From: Willaertia magna
Lineage: Eukaryota; Heterolobosea; Eutetramitea; Acrasida; Naegleriidae
Assembly (NCBI GenBank): GCA_902984215.1
Contig: CADWAF010003982.1
Coordinates: forward strand, 1-14,729
DNA length: 14,729 nucleotides
Reading direction: 5' to 3'
The position numbers and the translations under genes were made by a program. Shown here piece after piece: positions 13,356 through 14,729 of this stretch. The notes below the pieces were generated by a model, which had not been told where the DNA came from, ran no database searches, and saw only the letters and a list, made by a program, of their open reading frames with translations. Every line of letters starts with the position of its first letter. The first letter of the stretch is position 1.

Positions 13356-14729
13356 ATGTCACTAAAACAAGTTATTGAAATTGAAGAAATTTTTATTCAA
13401 ATTCTTTCATTTCTTCCTAAAGCTCAACATTTTAATTATCAATATGTTAATAAATATTTTTATAATAAAATTCAAATCATGTTTCAACAAAGTTATTACA
13501 CTAATTTTTTAAATTATTCTCTAAAACATTTTTATAACACCATTTACAACAAATTTATTATTTACAATGACAGTGAAATAAATAATGAAGAAATAAATAA
13601 TTCTTTAAATAATAATGACAGTAATAATAAAGAAAATAATAATGCATTTATAAAAAGATGGCAAATAGCTTTACAAAATAATATTATGAATAATAAAGAA
13701 GATAATTATTTATTAAATGTCAATAATGAAAATAATAATTTAAATATTTTAAATATTAAAACAGATATCAATTATTATTTACAATTTTATTATAATTTAA
13801 ATTATTTATATAATTATAAAAAACTTGATTTAAATTATTTAAATGCTTTAGGAGATATTGAAAAAAATTATTTTTTAGAAATGATGGTTGCTAATCGTTC
13901 TGTTGTAATGACAGATGACATGTTTTTATTTAAATTAATTGAAAGATTTTTAACAATTTTGTTTTCAACAAAAGAAAATAATTTTACTTTAAATGATTGG
14001 TTAAAAAAGTTTTATAATGTTCCATATTTAAATAATTTAGATTTAAATGAAAAAAAATATGTTTTACAAAATGAATTAAATTTTTTATTATTTATTTTAG
14101 AAGTTTGGATTAAAAATTATGGATTTGACAGAAATGGAAATTTAAATATAATTTTAGAAGATTTTTTATTTTTTATTTTAAATATTTTAGAAAATAATAA
14201 TTATGAAAATTGTAAAGATTTAATTTTACAATGTAAATTTATTTTACAATTATTATTTAAAATGTGTAATAATTTTAGTTTTGAAATTTTTTTAAAGTTA
14301 GATAATTTATTATTTTATGAAAATAATTTAAAAAATAATTTAAAAAATAAACGTAGAGAAATATTTAATAATAATTTATTTATTCAGTTAATTGAAAAGA
14401 AGGAAAATTTAAATTTATTATTAAGAACTGATTTTAATTTAGAAGAATTTGTATTTAATTATATAATTTTTACAGATTTTTTATTTAAAAATTTTACAAC
14501 TAATGAAATTTACAATAAATTGCAATCTAAAAATAATCTTGAAGATTTTGGTATTTTAACAAAAAATTGTTGTATAAAATTATATCTTCAATTTTTTAAT
14601 AACATTGTAAACTTTTTTACAAATGAATTATTAACTTTAAAAGATGTAGAAATTACTTCACAATATAAATTTAAATTATATCAATTAAAATGTTTATTTT
14701 TTTATTTAAATGATTACAATGCTGTTCAT
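13356..14729 (+). CDS. AT-extreme F-box-like protein with possible Ras-exchanger (RasGEF N) region; 3' end off the window
   Basis: An uninterrupted frame of 458 codons from an ATG with seven A directly before it to the window edge. Residues ~6-45 (VIEIEEIFIQILSFLP, then YQYVNKYFYNKI) have the F-box spacing of an ILxxLP helix followed by the V.k.w-type helix, which in other proteins recruits SKP1 and a cullin ligase. Residues ~70-140 are Asn-rich filler. Residues ~186-290 (FLFKLIERFLTILFST, FTLNDWLKKFYNVP, NELNFLLFILEVWIKNYGFD) resemble the RasGEF N-terminal motif (FLxTYRSF, LLxxLxxRYxxP, VLxxLxxWIxxxxxDF). If that is right, a catalytic CDC25/RasGEF domain should follow beyond the window. Two hand-counted 60-base lines (13741 and 14041) are 7-8% GC, far below the other genes. 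Domain calls are tentative; the open frame is not. Confidence 0.7.
   Translation, partial: MSLKQVIEIEEIFIQILSFLPKAQHFNYQYVNKYFYNKIQIMFQQSYYTNFLNYSLKHFYNTIYNKFIIYNDSEINNEEINNSLNNNDSNNKENNNAFIKRWQIALQNNIMNNKEDNYLLNVNNENNNLNILNIKTDINYYLQFYYNLNYLYNYKKLDLNYLNALGDIEKNYFLEMMVANRSVVMTDDMFLFKLIERFLTILFSTKENNFTLNDWLKKFYNVPYLNNLDLNEKKYVLQNELNFLLFILEVWIKNYGFDRNGNLNIILEDFLFFILNILENNNYENCKDLILQCKFILQLLFKMCNNFSFEIFLKLDNLLFYENNLKNNLKNKRREIFNNNLFIQLIEKKENLNLLLRTDFNLEEFVFNYIIFTDFLFKNFTTNEIYNKLQSKNNLEDFGILTKNCCIKLYLQFFNNIVNFFTNELLTLKDVEITSQYKFKLYQLKCLFFYLNDYNAVH

Noticed and set aside
1..14729. Dictyostelid origin, suggested by AT content, Asn-rich tracts and an RWP-RK gene
   Set aside because: Introns of 43 and 69 nt and moderate intergenic GC fit poorly; a heterolobosean fits better, though this is not proven.

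Overview
This window looks like compact nuclear DNA from an AT-rich protist. The gene style is closest to a heterolobosean amoeba (Naegleria/Willaertia type), but this is inferred from gene density, tiny introns, base composition and protein divergence, not from a search. Genes lie 6 to 400 bases apart and most are intronless. The two introns I can place are 69 and 43 nt. All eight complete genes end in TAA. Six of nine start codons are preceded directly by a run of 7 to 9 A. Trp is read from TGG and no TGA or TAG lies inside a complete gene, so the standard code fits.

Layout. 1-1694: an unrecognised 560-residue protein with several C-terminal membrane segments; its 5' end may lie outside the window. 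1717-3123 (minus): SBDS, the 60S maturation factor, with an added tail of about 210 highly charged residues. 3124-3526: divergent promoter region. 3527-4183: eIF4E, the cap-binding protein. 4190-6490 (minus): a P-type PPR protein, probably mitochondrial, facing eIF4E with only 6 bases between the stops. 6491-6729: a second divergent promoter region. 6730-8454: eIF3d. 8487-9089: a small acidic protein of unknown function whose 3' end is uncertain. 9090-9788: mostly non-coding, with a perfect hairpin and a possible membrane-tail exon. 9789-11664: an RWP-RK transcription factor in three exons. Its DNA-binding signature is recovered only by splicing out two very short introns, one of which cuts the RWPYRK motif. 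11750-12418 (minus): a disordered S/T/N/P-rich protein. 12419-13355: apparent non-coding DNA that hides a decayed minus-strand gene at about 12663-13152. 13356-14729: an extremely AT-rich open frame running off the end, with an F-box-like N-terminus and a region resembling the Ras-exchanger (RasGEF N) motif.

Three of the nine genes serve cytosolic translation: SBDS frees eIF6 from new 60S subunits, eIF4E binds the mRNA cap, and eIF3d is the eIF3 subunit with its own cap-binding activity. The PPR protein probably handles organellar RNA. SBDS/eIF4E and PPR/eIF3d are divergent pairs with short shared upstream regions, so co-regulation is plausible. I found no tRNA, rRNA, CRISPR array or transposon. 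The most rewarding items are the spliced RWP-RK gene, the hidden pseudogene, the SBDS tail and the AT-extreme F-box/Ras-exchanger-like gene.
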